Shown here: piece by piece, positions 18,219 to 26,333 of the stretch
Layout: each line of letters opens with the position of its first letter
Position numbering within the stretch: the first letter of the stretch is position 1
Source of the DNA: Chloroflexota bacterium
GTDB lineage: Bacteria > Chloroflexota > UBA6077 > FW602-bin22 > JAMCVK01
Length of the DNA stretch: 64,000 bases
Assembly (NCBI GenBank): GCA_023475225.1
Contig: JAMCVK010000015.1
Coordinates: 1-64,000, forward strand
Reading direction: 5' to 3'
Translations under genes and position numbers: made by a program
Notes under the pieces: model-generated
What the model saw: only the letters and a program-made list of their open reading frames with translations
Database searches by the model: none
What the model was told of the DNA's origin: nothing

Positions 18219-19160
18219 TCACCGCGCCTCCTGCACCGGCTGATCCACTCTCCCCAAGCGGAGCTCCTGTCCCTCCGCCGCCGCAAAGACTCTCATAGCT
18301 GCTCCGCACTGAGCCGCCCGCTCCTGAGCATACCGCTCTAACCTCTCTATGACTTGATCAGTGTGGTCAGGATCATGATGAAAGAGGGCCAGTTGCCCCA
18401 CCTGCGCCTCAACAGCCACATCTACGGCGTAGTCAACGCTGCTATGTCCCCAACCAACCCTTTCCGTGTACTCCTCAGCCGTGTACTGGGCATCGTGGAT
18501 CAACAGCTGAGCACACTGGGCGAAGGAGGCCAGGCGACGATTACCCTCATGGGTGAAACGATCACCCTCCCCGTGGCCGGAGGTGAGACGATGGTTTACA
18601 TAACTAGAGAGGGCCGCCCGCTGGGGGGCGTGGGGTTCAGTATCAGAGGCATAAACCAGGACCGACCCATTGATCTGAAGGCGGTAGCCAAGGGTTAGGG
18701 AGGTATGATGAAGGGGGAGGGTAGTGACCTCTATGTTATCGATCTGGAACGAGCCCTCGGTTAACTCATGGAAGGTCAGTCGAGCAGGTAGTTGCCTCAA
18801 CCGCAGCGGAAAATAGGGGTACTCCATCTGCCCAGCGAAGACCTCATCCAGCCTTCTATCCATATCCTGAGGGCCATAAATGGCGAACTCATTTTCAGGC
18901 CTAAAGGCAGGAACAAAGAAGGGGAAACCCTGAATGTGGTCCCAGTGCAAATGAGAAAGCAGGATGTGTCCCCTGATGGGGTGGGGCCAGTGCTTATCCA
19001 GCCAGTGGCCGAGATTCCTTATCCCTGTGCCACAGTCGATGATGATCAGGGTGTTATCGTCAGTGATCACCTGAAGGCAGGCTGTATTGCCGCCGTACCT
19101 TAAAGTAGCGGCGCCGGGTACTGGTATAGACCCTCGGGTGCCCCAAAACTTAATTCTCAT
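18219..19160 (-). CDS. MBL-fold metallo-hydrolase
   Basis: 313-aa metallo-beta-lactamase-fold protein of the PhnP/cyclic-phosphodiesterase-like group (COG1235). The metal motif is HLHWDH; additional ligands are likely in LPLHHTS and in YASDTEP, and a late HHDPDH is also present. It starts with MRIKFWGTRGSIPVPG, common in this family. Members hydrolyse phosphodiesters or related esters in the cytoplasm; the substrate cannot be told. The start has only a weak ribosome site (AGAGAGATAG). Confidence 0.85.
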   Translation of the reverse strand: MRIKFWGTRGSIPVPGAATLRYGGNTACLQVITDDNTLIIIDCGTGIRNLGHWLDKHWPHPIRGHILLSHLHWDHIQGFPFFVPAFRPENEFAIYGPQDMDRRLDEVFAGQMEYPYFPLRLRQLPARLTFHELTEGSFQIDNIEVTTLPLHHTSLTLGYRLQINGSVLVYASDTEPHAPQRAALSSYVNHRLTSGHGEGDRFTHEGNRRLASFAQCAQLLIHDAQYTAEEYTERVGWGHSSVDYAVDVAVEAQVGQLALFHHDPDHTDQVIERLERYAQERAAQCGAAMRVFAAAEGQELRLGRVDQPVQEAR

Positions 19161-19265
19161 CTATCTCTCTTAGATTTAGAAATGGCGAAGGGCCCTCGGT
19201 CATCGAACAGCCAGACGGATGTTCTGGCTAGGGATTGTATCCCCAGCCCATCCTTCTGTCAACTT

Positions 19266-19700
19266 TCCTGGAAGACGCCTTCGCCCCCTGGCCCCCTTCT
19301 CCCACAAAGAGAGGGGGGAAATGATGACTAGGGCGGAGCCCTAGAACCCTCCAAGGAGGGTGCGCCCTCCTTGACCGCCCCTCGCTTCAGCGGGAGAAGG
19401 GGGGATAGATCTAGGGTGTATTCCGATTCACCCTAAGGCTAGCCCCCTTCTGGACTACCCCCTTAAGATAAAAAGGGATTGGATCTGGGTCGTATCCCAC
19501 TTCACTCTAAGGGGCAGTTGGCCACGTGCTCCTACTGCCCCCCCCCCGACCTCCCCAACGCCCCGGCGGGAGAAGGGGGATTATAACCTGGGCTGCATCC
19601 CGCTTCGCTCCGCGTAGTGGGGCGGCGCCCTCCCTCCTTGACCTGCCTGCTGCAGGCGCAGGCAGGCCTCCCCGGCGGAAGAAGGGCAAGGGAGACACAA
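19266..19700 (-). repeat. dispersed triple-hairpin repeat, two degenerate copies in a 578-bp gap
   Basis: The gap 19161-19738 holds no gene. A reverse-oriented copy (about 19290-19400) has hairpin 3 (degenerate, near 19292-19318), hairpin 2 CTAGGGC-GGA-GCCCTAG (19328-19344) and hairpin 1 CAAGGAGGG-TGCG-CCCTCCTTG (19352-19373). A second, more decayed copy follows (about 19440-19700); its stretch GTAGTGGGGCGGCGCCCTCC also occurs near 60980-61000. Hairpin 1 uses a different arm sequence from other copies yet still pairs. Confidence 0.7.
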
Positions 19701-19738
19701 GCGCTCACTCAGTTGACATCGGGGACTTGTAATGTCCT

Positions 19739-21145
19739 CTACGGTCCGTAGAACAGGGTGATGACCCGAGGGGTGAGGTGGACTTCTAATATAGCCGACA
19801 GGAGCAGCAGGGGAACGATGAACGTCAGCAGGATGCGCAGCCAGTTCATCGCCGCCTGCAAAACACACTCCCCAATCGGATGACCAGCCCTAGTATTGAA
19901 AACGGCCATCCCCAGGGCAAAATTGAAAGCGGCGGCGATAGCCAGGGTGGGGAGCTCAATCAGGCCATGCGGGAGGACCCAGGCCAGAAGGTAACGCAGG
20001 GGCTCCCCACCGGCCGTAGCCACCTGCCCGGCGAAGAACCCCAGAACGGCCAGGGGCAGCATCACCGTGAGCAAAGCAAACGTGCCAAAGGAGAACAACG
20101 CTAAGACCGCCCCCACCAGCAGAGCCCTCAGATTGTGGAGGAATATGCCCTGGACGGTCAGACTCGGCAGCCCAGCGACCGGCCCAGACGGTGCCCCGGA
20201 AGACAGCCCGGATGGGACTATGCTCAATCCCAGCGGATGAGAGAGGGAGTAGCCATAGGCTCCCCCAAAACTGAGCAGCATCACACCTACAACGATCAGC
20301 AAGGCAACGAGATTCTGGCGCAGTAAGGCGACCGAATGTCCATATATGTCCCACCGCCCCAACGACTCCGTTGGACACAGGAACATCGACCAGGCCTTCG
20401 CTAGTGTCTCGCGTCGGCTGGGGCGATAGCTCTCCTGGGAGAGGACCGCCTCACGGTCAAAAAGCCTCACCCCCAGGCGCACCAGAAGCACGGTTACGAC
20501 CAGAGCCGCCAGGACGAGCAGCCAGACGATAGGGAGATAGCCAGATTGCAACAACAGATACTCAAACTGGAGCAGAGCTAAGACAGGCGTTATGATAAAA
20601 ATGGCCATTAAGTTCGCCCCTCGCGTCGTGAGAGCATTGCTGGAGACAATGAGGGCTGCCGCCGTCATCAGGGCACACTGAACGGTGTTGATGCCTATCA
20701 CCTGAGAAAGCAGTTGATTCGTCACCACACCGAAACCCGTTAAGATGGAAACCAGACTGAAGATGACGATGGAAACATAGGTGAAGGTTAAAGAGGGGAT
20801 AACGGCCGCCATAAACTTCCCCAGGTAGATTTCCCCGTCCGTCAGGGGCGTCACTAACAACCACTCCAGCGTGCGTCGTTCCCGTTCGCCAGCGAAGCCC
20901 TCCAGGGCGAAGACCAGGGAGAACGAGGAGGGCAAAAAGCCGATCATCAGGGCCAGGAAGGGGAAAATCTTGCTCAGGTCAGAGAAAAGGTTCAGCTCCC
21001 GCAGAAGGGGTTGCAGCGACTGCATTCCCAGGACCAACAGGACAGGGAAGACTACGGCCAGCAGAGCCAGGGGAACCAAGGAACGCCATCCCGCCGCTGC
21101 CTCCCGTATATCCCGCTCGCTGATGATCACAGCCTTCTCTATCAT
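19739..21145 (-). CDS. ABC-2 type permease fused to a SpoIIM-like membrane domain
   Basis: 468-aa membrane protein. The N-terminal part is an ABC-2/NatB-like permease (FAGERERRTLEWLLVTPLTDGEIYLGK is typical). After about residue 330 comes a second membrane domain resembling SpoIIM (FLHNLRALLVGAVLALFSFG, then LPHGLIELPTLAIAAAF). ATG 21145 lies 2 nt after the ATPase stop; a TTG at 21151 overlaps it, so translation is coupled. With the ATPase it should form an exporter or a membrane-stress system; the cargo is unknown. Confidence 0.82.
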   Translation of the reverse strand: MIEKAVIISERDIREAAAGWRSLVPLALLAVVFPVLLVLGMQSLQPLLRELNLFSDLSKIFPFLALMIGFLPSSFSLVFALEGFAGERERRTLEWLLVTPLTDGEIYLGKFMAAVIPSLTFTYVSIVIFSLVSILTGFGVVTNQLLSQVIGINTVQCALMTAAALIVSSNALTTRGANLMAIFIITPVLALLQFEYLLLQSGYLPIVWLLVLAALVVTVLLVRLGVRLFDREAVLSQESYRPSRRETLAKAWSMFLCPTESLGRWDIYGHSVALLRQNLVALLIVVGVMLLSFGGAYGYSLSHPLGLSIVPSGLSSGAPSGPVAGLPSLTVQGIFLHNLRALLVGAVLALFSFGTFALLTVMLPLAVLGFFAGQVATAGGEPLRYLLAWVLPHGLIELPTLAIAAAFNFALGMAVFNTRAGHPIGECVLQAAMNWLRILLTFIVPLLLLSAILEVHLTPRVITLFYGP

Positions 21146-21147
21146 AG

Positions 21148-22071
21148 TCAAGCAGCCACTAACTTAAGGTAGACATCCTCAAGGCTACGCGGCACCTCCG
21201 CCAGGGAAACGACCTGATGTCCAGCCTCGACCAAAGACCTTACGACCAGCGGATTGGTCGCCGTCGGACTCTCGGTCCGAAAGCGCAGCCAATCAGGACC
21301 AGTATTCTCCACCTGAACGAGCCTCCTTAGCCCAGGAACGGCCTCATCCAGCGCTGCCCCAGCAGCGGGACACAGCCGCACCTCGAAGGTAGGTGGACCA
21401 AGGAGTTCATCCTTCACCCTGGCCAATGGACCCCACTTCAGCAGCCGCCCGGACCTGATGATGGCCACGCTGTCAGCCAACAGCTCCGCCTCGGCCAAAT
21501 TGTGCGTACAGACGATGATTGTATGACCACCGCGCTTCAATTCGGCGATATAATCGCGGACAATCTTCGCATTGCTGGGGTCAAGGGCCGAGGTGGGCTC
21601 ATCCAGGAATAGCACTGCCGGATTATGAATCAAGGCCCGCATCAGGGCCATGCGTTGCCGCATACCGGCCGAAAAAGCGCCGATAGCCGTATGTCTATGC
21701 TCCCAGAGTCCGAACCTGGTCAGCAACTCCTCGCTGCGCTGCTGAATGGCCCGTGGGGATAGGCCATACAGCTGCCCGAAAAAGAGCAGATAGGCGAGCG
21801 GGTCCATACGGGGATAAAAGCCTGGCTGCTCGGTCAGTAGCCCCACTACAGCGTGTACCCTCGCCGCCTCTTGAACGGTATCGTATCCAGCAATGCTGGC
21901 CTGCCCAGCCGTGGGGCGTAGTAAACCACTCAGCATCCTGACTGTCGTCGTTTTCCCCGCTCCATTCGGCCCTAACAGAGCCAGGGTTTCCCCAGGGTTC
22001 ACCTCAAAGGTGAGTCCATCCACAGCGGTAAGAGGGCCAAACTGCTTAGTTAGAGCGGAGGCGACGATCAT
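21148..22071 (-). CDS. ABC transporter ATP-binding protein (NatA/CcmA type)
   Basis: 307-aa ATPase of the drug/Na+ exporter group. Walker A GPNGAGKTT, signature FSAGMRQRMALMRAL and Walker B AVLFLDEPTSALDP are intact. The C-terminal 90 residues form an accessory domain common in this group. ATG 22071 is chosen over GTG 22074 by spacing from GGTGGG. It partners the permease immediately downstream and starts right after the epimerase stop, making a three-gene unit. Confidence 0.92.
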   Translation of the reverse strand: MIVASALTKQFGPLTAVDGLTFEVNPGETLALLGPNGAGKTTTVRMLSGLLRPTAGQASIAGYDTVQEAARVHAVVGLLTEQPGFYPRMDPLAYLLFFGQLYGLSPRAIQQRSEELLTRFGLWEHRHTAIGAFSAGMRQRMALMRALIHNPAVLFLDEPTSALDPSNAKIVRDYIAELKRGGHTIIVCTHNLAEAELLADSVAIIRSGRLLKWGPLARVKDELLGPPTFEVRLCPAAGAALDEAVPGLRRLVQVENTGPDWLRFRTESPTATNPLVVRSLVEAGHQVVSLAEVPRSLEDVYLKLVAA

Positions 22072-22074
22072 CAC

Positions 22075-22968
22075 TTACCCACCTAAAGTCTCACGCAACC
22101 CTTCGGTCAGGCTATACCGCGGTCGCCACAAGCCAGCGGCGATGATCTTAGATACATCCAAACAGGACCGGAATATCTCTCCCTTCCTGAGCGGCCGATA
22201 GCACACCCCCACCGGCTCGCCCAGCTGCTGCACCAGAAGACTCAATAGCTGGTTGATAGTGGTAGAACAGCCCGTACCAATGTTCCAGACATCATTCTTA
22301 TTATACCGCAAAGTGGCCAACACGGCCTCGACGACATCCTTCACGAAGACAAAATCTCGCTCTTGTTCGCCAGAGCCGAAAATCTCCACTGGCTCACGCT
22401 GGCGTAGCCGCTCCATGAAAATGGCCACCACCCCTCCCTCCAAATCGCCCCTCTGACGGGGGCCATAGACGTTGGCCAGGCGCAAGATGGCGAAGTCGAG
22501 CCCACTCAATTCGATCAGCCTCTCAGCACAATACTTGTGCAGGCCATAGTAGCTCTGCGGCGCCGGCGGGGTCTCCTCGGAGGCTGGCGTCTCCGTCTCC
22601 CCATAGATAGCCCCACCGCTGGAAAGAAAGACGATCTTGGGCACAGCGTACTCCTGGCACAGTTTAAGCAGGTGCTGTGTGCCCTGGACGTTCACCAGTA
22701 GATCGAGGGTCGGGTTCTCCATAGACCCGACGACGCTCACATGCGCCGCACAGTGGATCAGGGACTCAAAACAATGGCGCTGAAAAACTCTGGCCAGTTC
22801 AGCACAGGTTATATCCAGCCGGTAGAAGGTTACCCCCAGAGGGAGGTTAGCTGCCTCACCGGAGCTGAGGTCATCCACAACCACCGGAACCAGTCCCATC
22901 CCCAGAAGGGCCTCAACGATGTGCGAGCCGATGAAACCAGCGCCTCCGGTAACTAGTATCTCTGTCAC
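22075..22968 (-). CDS. NAD-dependent nucleotide-sugar epimerase/dehydratase (GalE-like)
   Basis: 297-aa extended short-chain dehydrogenase. The NAD motif VTGGAGFIGSH is near the N-terminus, with catalytic YYGLHKYCAE (Y-x-x-x-K) and a supporting SSGGAIYG Ser region. GTG 22968, preceded by GAGAG, places the Rossmann motif at residues 6-16; the frame is open 11 codons further upstream. It probably epimerises or modifies a UDP- or dTDP-sugar for the cell surface. Its link to the ABC exporter downstream is only by position. Confidence 0.85.
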   Translation of the reverse strand: MTEILVTGGAGFIGSHIVEALLGMGLVPVVVDDLSSGEAANLPLGVTFYRLDITCAELARVFQRHCFESLIHCAAHVSVVGSMENPTLDLLVNVQGTQHLLKLCQEYAVPKIVFLSSGGAIYGETETPASEETPPAPQSYYGLHKYCAERLIELSGLDFAILRLANVYGPRQRGDLEGGVVAIFMERLRQREPVEIFGSGEQERDFVFVKDVVEAVLATLRYNKNDVWNIGTGCSTTINQLLSLLVQQLGEPVGVCYRPLRKGEIFRSCLDVSKIIAAGLWRPRYSLTEGLRETLGG

Positions 22969-22974
22969 TTGATG

Positions 22975-23021
22975 CTCTCGTCCCCCCTGCCCCCCTGCCA
23001 CCTCGGCGACGGGGGATTATA
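22975..23021 (-). repeat. partial copy of the dispersed hairpin repeat (hairpin 3 only)
   Basis: The C-rich stretch followed by CGGCGACGGGGGATTATAGA matches, in reverse orientation, the third hairpin of the copy at 26141-26174. Hairpins 1 and 2 are absent and the remaining stem pairs poorly. Confidence 0.5.
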
Positions 23022-23157
23022 GACAATGAAGCCTCGTTGCCCGCATTCTACTATGGCCTCAGACAACCGTCAAACTCGACACAGTGCAGGATTTCATGTT
23101 GCTGGTTTAAGCGCTCAGATGATATACTTCCTATAGTGAATGCCTGTGGTGTACTGT

Positions 23158-23188
23158 TTTACACAATGCCATCGCCTTGTGTTATACT
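23158..23188 (+). promoter_or_regulatory. possible promoter of the minor-pilin genes
   Basis: TTTACA (23158-23163) and TATACT (23183-23188) are separated by 19 nt, longer than ideal. The region lies between the divergent epimerase gene and the pilin genes, where a promoter is needed. The rest of 22969-23220 shows no gene. Confidence 0.4.
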
Positions 23189-23220
23189 CCCTTTAGGGAG
23201 GGCGCCCTTGGGCAACGATC

Positions 23221-23586
23221 ATGAGGAGAGCACTTCTGGCCGAGAAAGGCGAAACTATTGCTGAGGTTTTAGTGGCCCTCGCCTTCGTCGCCATCATCAT
23301 CCTGCCCTTGCTGAACGCCATGTCGGGCAGTGCCCTGGCCACCAGGCTCAGCGACGAAAAGGCGATCGCCGCCAATATAGCCCGATCACAGATCGAGTAC
23401 ATCAAGAACCAGACCTATAACTCCACGCCAACAGCCTATAGCCTCGTCGCTACCCCCCCTGATTACGCTGTCGATATCACCACTTCCACAACCGTCTCCA
23501 CCGATTTGCAGAAGATCGTCGTCAGGGTCAGCCATTATGGAAAGGTCATCCTCACCCTGGAGGACTACAAGGTGAACCGCCAATGA
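23221..23586 (+). CDS. prepilin-like protein (PilV/GspI type)
   Basis: 121-aa protein with a class III prepilin leader: short basic N-terminus, processing site EKG|ETIAEVLVAL with Glu at +5, and a hydrophobic helix (residues 10-35). The small C-terminal domain has no recognisable family. It overlaps the next gene by 4 bp (ATGA), so the two are coupled. A minor pilin or pseudopilin assembled by the machinery at 31567-44051 is likely. Confidence 0.75.
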   Translation: MRRALLAEKGETIAEVLVALAFVAIIILPLLNAMSGSALATRLSDEKAIAANIARSQIEYIKNQTYNSTPTAYSLVATPPDYAVDITTSTTVSTDLQKIVVRVSHYGKVILTLEDYKVNRQ

Positions 23587-24104
23587 ACGAGAGGGGACAA
23601 AGCATCATCGAGCTCCTGATGATGATGGCCATCTCCAGCCTGTTGGCCGTCTTCATCACCTCCTTCGTCCTGCTCACCTACAGGACCTTCAGCGATACCA
23701 CGCGCAGCGCCAGCAACATCAAGGACATCAGTCTGGCGGGTACCTGGCTGGCCGAGGACATCACAGCGGCCCAGTCGGGTAATGCCCCCCAGATCAGCCT
23801 CTCCCCCACACCGGTTGGCAATACCCTGACCCTGGCCTGGAACGATCTCTCCCCCAGCCCAACGGTGACGCATACCGTCCAATACAGCCTTTCCGGCAAC
23901 CAGCTCCTGCGCACTCATTCGACCAGTAGTGGTCCTCAGACAACGATAATCATCGCCCGCAACCTCGCCGGCCCCAACGACCTCACCTTCCAACTGAGTG
24001 GCGATACCTACAACCCACTGGTAACCGTAAACATCACCGTCACCAGTGATAGCGAGGTCCTCACCTCCACCCTCAAGGTAGCCTCACGGAGTCGGTACCA
24101 ATGA
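23583..24104 (+). CDS. prepilin-like protein (PilW/GspJ type)
   Basis: 173-aa protein with prepilin leader MNERG|QSIIELLMMMAIS and a hydrophobic N-terminal helix, then a Thr/Ser-rich beta domain. Position and size suit a PilW- or GspJ-like minor pilin. Both ends overlap neighbours by 4 bp (ATGA), indicating one translationally coupled unit of three genes. Confidence 0.75.
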   Translation: MNERGQSIIELLMMMAISSLLAVFITSFVLLTYRTFSDTTRSASNIKDISLAGTWLAEDITAAQSGNAPQISLSPTPVGNTLTLAWNDLSPSPTVTHTVQYSLSGNQLLRTHSTSSGPQTTIIIARNLAGPNDLTFQLSGDTYNPLVTVNITVTSDSEVLTSTLKVASRSRYQ

Positions 24105-25828
24105 GAAACGAGAGAGGCGCAGCAATCATCATCGTCCTCTTCGCTGTAGGGGTGGCGGCCCTCCTGATCCCCCCCGGGCTCACCCTGCTGAGCAGCCTGC
24201 TGATTCAGCTGAACCAGAGCGACCAGATGGCTATGCATTACTACGCCGCTGATTCAGGGATAGAATATGCCATTGTCAGCTTAAAGAACGATCCCAGCCT
24301 GCGCGGCAACATCACTACCTCTTATAAAAACAACCCGAACAATACCACCAGTATCACCATGCCCTCCGACCCCCCGAACGGGATCACTACCACCGTGACT
24401 GTCAGGCTGCTCAACCCCGGCCAATGGAGCTCCACGCAAGGACCTTCGCTCCAACTGGCTGAAGGTATTCGCCATGGACTGACAGCACTCTGGCACAAGG
24501 CTAGCCTCCCCTTATCCCTCGTTTGGGACAGTCACTCGACGGCCGAGGCGGCCAGCACCGAGATCGTCCCTAATAGCAAGGGGGTACAGGACAACACCGG
24601 CTCCCTGCTGGCTAACGTCCAGAGCCAGGATGCCACTACCTATGACGTCAATAACGCCTCAGCGGGCAACAACATCATGCACTTCAACGGCTTCAGCACC
24701 ACAGGGCTGCCCACACAAGGCGACCTGATCGCCGCTGTGCTCACCATCGTCTACAGTACCGATGGGAGCTATCCCGTTACCGCCAGCGCGGTCGATTACC
24801 TCCAATGGGGAAAGGGCAGCCAGGGGCAACCGAACGCCTCTACCTTCGTGAATACGAGCATCCTGCCCTCGCGCACCAGGGCACCGACCTCTTATAATAC
24901 CGAGACCTACGATCTGTTGGCCAACCAGGGCCAGGTAGGCGGGCTGAGCCTGAGCGATATCCCGTATATTAACATCCGCTTCACCAACACCAGTACCGGG
25001 TCGGATAAGGTCCTGCACGTTGACTACATCAAGATCGCGGTCAGCGCTGGGGAGGCAGGCTTATATCTCACCAAGACCGTCTCCCCCTACATTCAAAACC
25101 CAAGCGCGCCCATCACCTACACCGTCAAACTGACCAACTCCACGTCTCAGACGCAGACCTTCAGCTCCATCTCCGATCAGCTCCCTTATGGCTTCACCTA
25201 TATCACCAGCTCCAGCCGCTGGAATGGGACAGTGACCGCCGACCCCAGCATCAGCACCGCCAACAACGTCCAGACGCTGACCTGGAGCGGTCTCTCGCCC
25301 TCCAGCGTGCCCGGCAATGGCACGGCTACCCTCGTCTTCCAGGCCAACACGGGGACCGCTGGCGGCAACCTCTATAATAGTGCCTCTTGCGTCACCACCA
25401 ATTACGGTACCATCAGCACTGGCGATACCGCCCCGGTCCAGGTGTTGGGCGATGCCACCGTTAACCTCACCCCGACTGCAGGGCCCAACGGCTGGACGAT
25501 CATGGTCATCGGCGATGGCGCTGCTGTCAACAAAGAGATAGTCATCAAGTGGGATGACCAGACCGTAGTGGCGACGGTGTGGTCCTCCAGCAAGGGGGAT
25601 TTCCAGGTCCAATTCGACATCCCTTCAGATAGTACGGGCACCTTTGGTACGCACACCATCACCGCGCAGAATACGACCGGTAAGATTTACAAGGCAGCGG
25701 CCAGCCTGAGGGTGCAGGCGAAGTACGAGATCATCACCACCACGTCGCTGCAAACGATAAGGGCCAGGGTATCCTTCACTGATGCGGGGGTGGCGGGGAT
25801 TCGGGTCTACTCCTGGCTTAACCAATAG
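24101..25828 (+). CDS. PilX-like surface protein with a DUF11-type domain
   Basis: 575-aa protein starting MRNERGAAIIIVLFAVGVAALL, a PilX/GspK-like membrane start with an ADSGIEYA motif common in PilX proteins. The middle (about 325-450) matches the DUF11 conserved-repeat type (LYLTKTVSPY ... ITYTVKLTNS ... LPYGFTYI). The last 120 residues form another beta-rich domain. It probably sits at the pilus tip or cell surface as an adhesin-like minor pilin. Confidence 0.72.
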   Translation: MRNERGAAIIIVLFAVGVAALLIPPGLTLLSSLLIQLNQSDQMAMHYYAADSGIEYAIVSLKNDPSLRGNITTSYKNNPNNTTSITMPSDPPNGITTTVTVRLLNPGQWSSTQGPSLQLAEGIRHGLTALWHKASLPLSLVWDSHSTAEAASTEIVPNSKGVQDNTGSLLANVQSQDATTYDVNNASAGNNIMHFNGFSTTGLPTQGDLIAAVLTIVYSTDGSYPVTASAVDYLQWGKGSQGQPNASTFVNTSILPSRTRAPTSYNTETYDLLANQGQVGGLSLSDIPYINIRFTNTSTGSDKVLHVDYIKIAVSAGEAGLYLTKTVSPYIQNPSAPITYTVKLTNSTSQTQTFSSISDQLPYGFTYITSSSRWNGTVTADPSISTANNVQTLTWSGLSPSSVPGNGTATLVFQANTGTAGGNLYNSASCVTTNYGTISTGDTAPVQVLGDATVNLTPTAGPNGWTIMVIGDGAAVNKEIVIKWDDQTVVATVWSSSKGDFQVQFDIPSDSTGTFGTHTITAQNTTGKIYKAAASLRVQAKYEIITTTSLQTIRARVSFTDAGVAGIRVYSWLNQ

Positions 25829-26030
25829 AGGGCGCTGGAGACCGAACAATGGGGGTTCCAAGGAGGGAGTAGCCCCTTTGGCAAGGGTATAGGGATGTAT
25901 CCCAGAGCACAAAAAGACCGCAAGGGCCATCTTTATTGACATAACAATAATATCTCCCCTACTGTAACATTTTCACTCTTCTCCCGCGGGGGGGGTCAAG
26001 GTGTAGGAATGCAGCCTATATCCAGAGAGA

Positions 26031-26060
26031 GCAAGCGGGGGACAAGCCCCCGCGCTACAT
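26031..26060 (+). repeat. short intergenic hairpin repeat (module D, copy 1)
   Basis: GCGGGGG-ACAAG-CCCCCGC (26035-26053) within a 28-base stretch ending in GCGCTACAT. An almost identical stretch lies at 44131-44160. It occurs just before a triple-hairpin copy in both places. Confidence 0.7.
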
Positions 26061-26082
26061 CTTACATCCTCTTAAAGGGGTA

Positions 26083-26174
26083 GTCCAGAAGGGGGGTGAT
26101 CCTCCTTCTGGGAGGGTTCTAGTCGCCTCAGGCGACTAGTCTATAATCCCCCTGTCGCCTCGGCGACGGGGGGT
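26083..26174 (+). repeat. dispersed triple-hairpin repeat with altered stem sequences
   Basis: Hairpin 1 CCAGAAGG/CCTTCTGG (26085-26111), hairpin 2 CTAGTCGCC-TCA-GGCGACTAG (26119-26139) and hairpin 3 with a GTCGC/GCGAC core between C5 and G-runs (26148-26172). Hairpins 2 and 3 differ in sequence from other copies while remaining paired. The gap 25829-26333 has no gene besides this element and the promoter that follows. Confidence 0.75.
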
Positions 26175-26241
26175 CATTGTCGGAGGGACGGGGGTGCCGA
26201 GAGGCGAGGTACTACTCGAAAATGGCCCCTTTTAAGGGGCG

Positions 26242-26277
26242 AATATTGCGTATAAGGAAACTTATACGTATAATATT
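26242..26277 (+). promoter_or_regulatory. promoter of the first recombinase with an embedded palindrome
   Basis: TTGCGT (26246-26251), 17-nt spacer, TATAAT (26269-26274). Between and across the boxes lies CGTATAAG-GAAA-CTTATACG (26249-26268), a perfect 8-bp stem with a GAAA loop, extended imperfectly by AATATT on both sides (26242-26247, 26272-26277). A protein bound here would block the promoter. A recombinase core site is an alternative reading. Confidence 0.65.
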
Positions 26278-26281
26278 TGGG

Positions 26282-26310
26282 GCGGGGCCCGCGGTGGTCT
26301 TGGGCCCCGC
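26282..26310 (+). promoter_or_regulatory. leader hairpin of the first recombinase mRNA
   Basis: GCGGGGCCC (26282-26290) pairs perfectly with GGGCCCCGC (26302-26310) across an 11-nt loop, at the very 5' end of the predicted transcript and just before the AAGGAG ribosome site. Confidence 0.5.
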
Positions 26311-26333
26311 TTCACCCAAAAGGAGCGGCTCCT

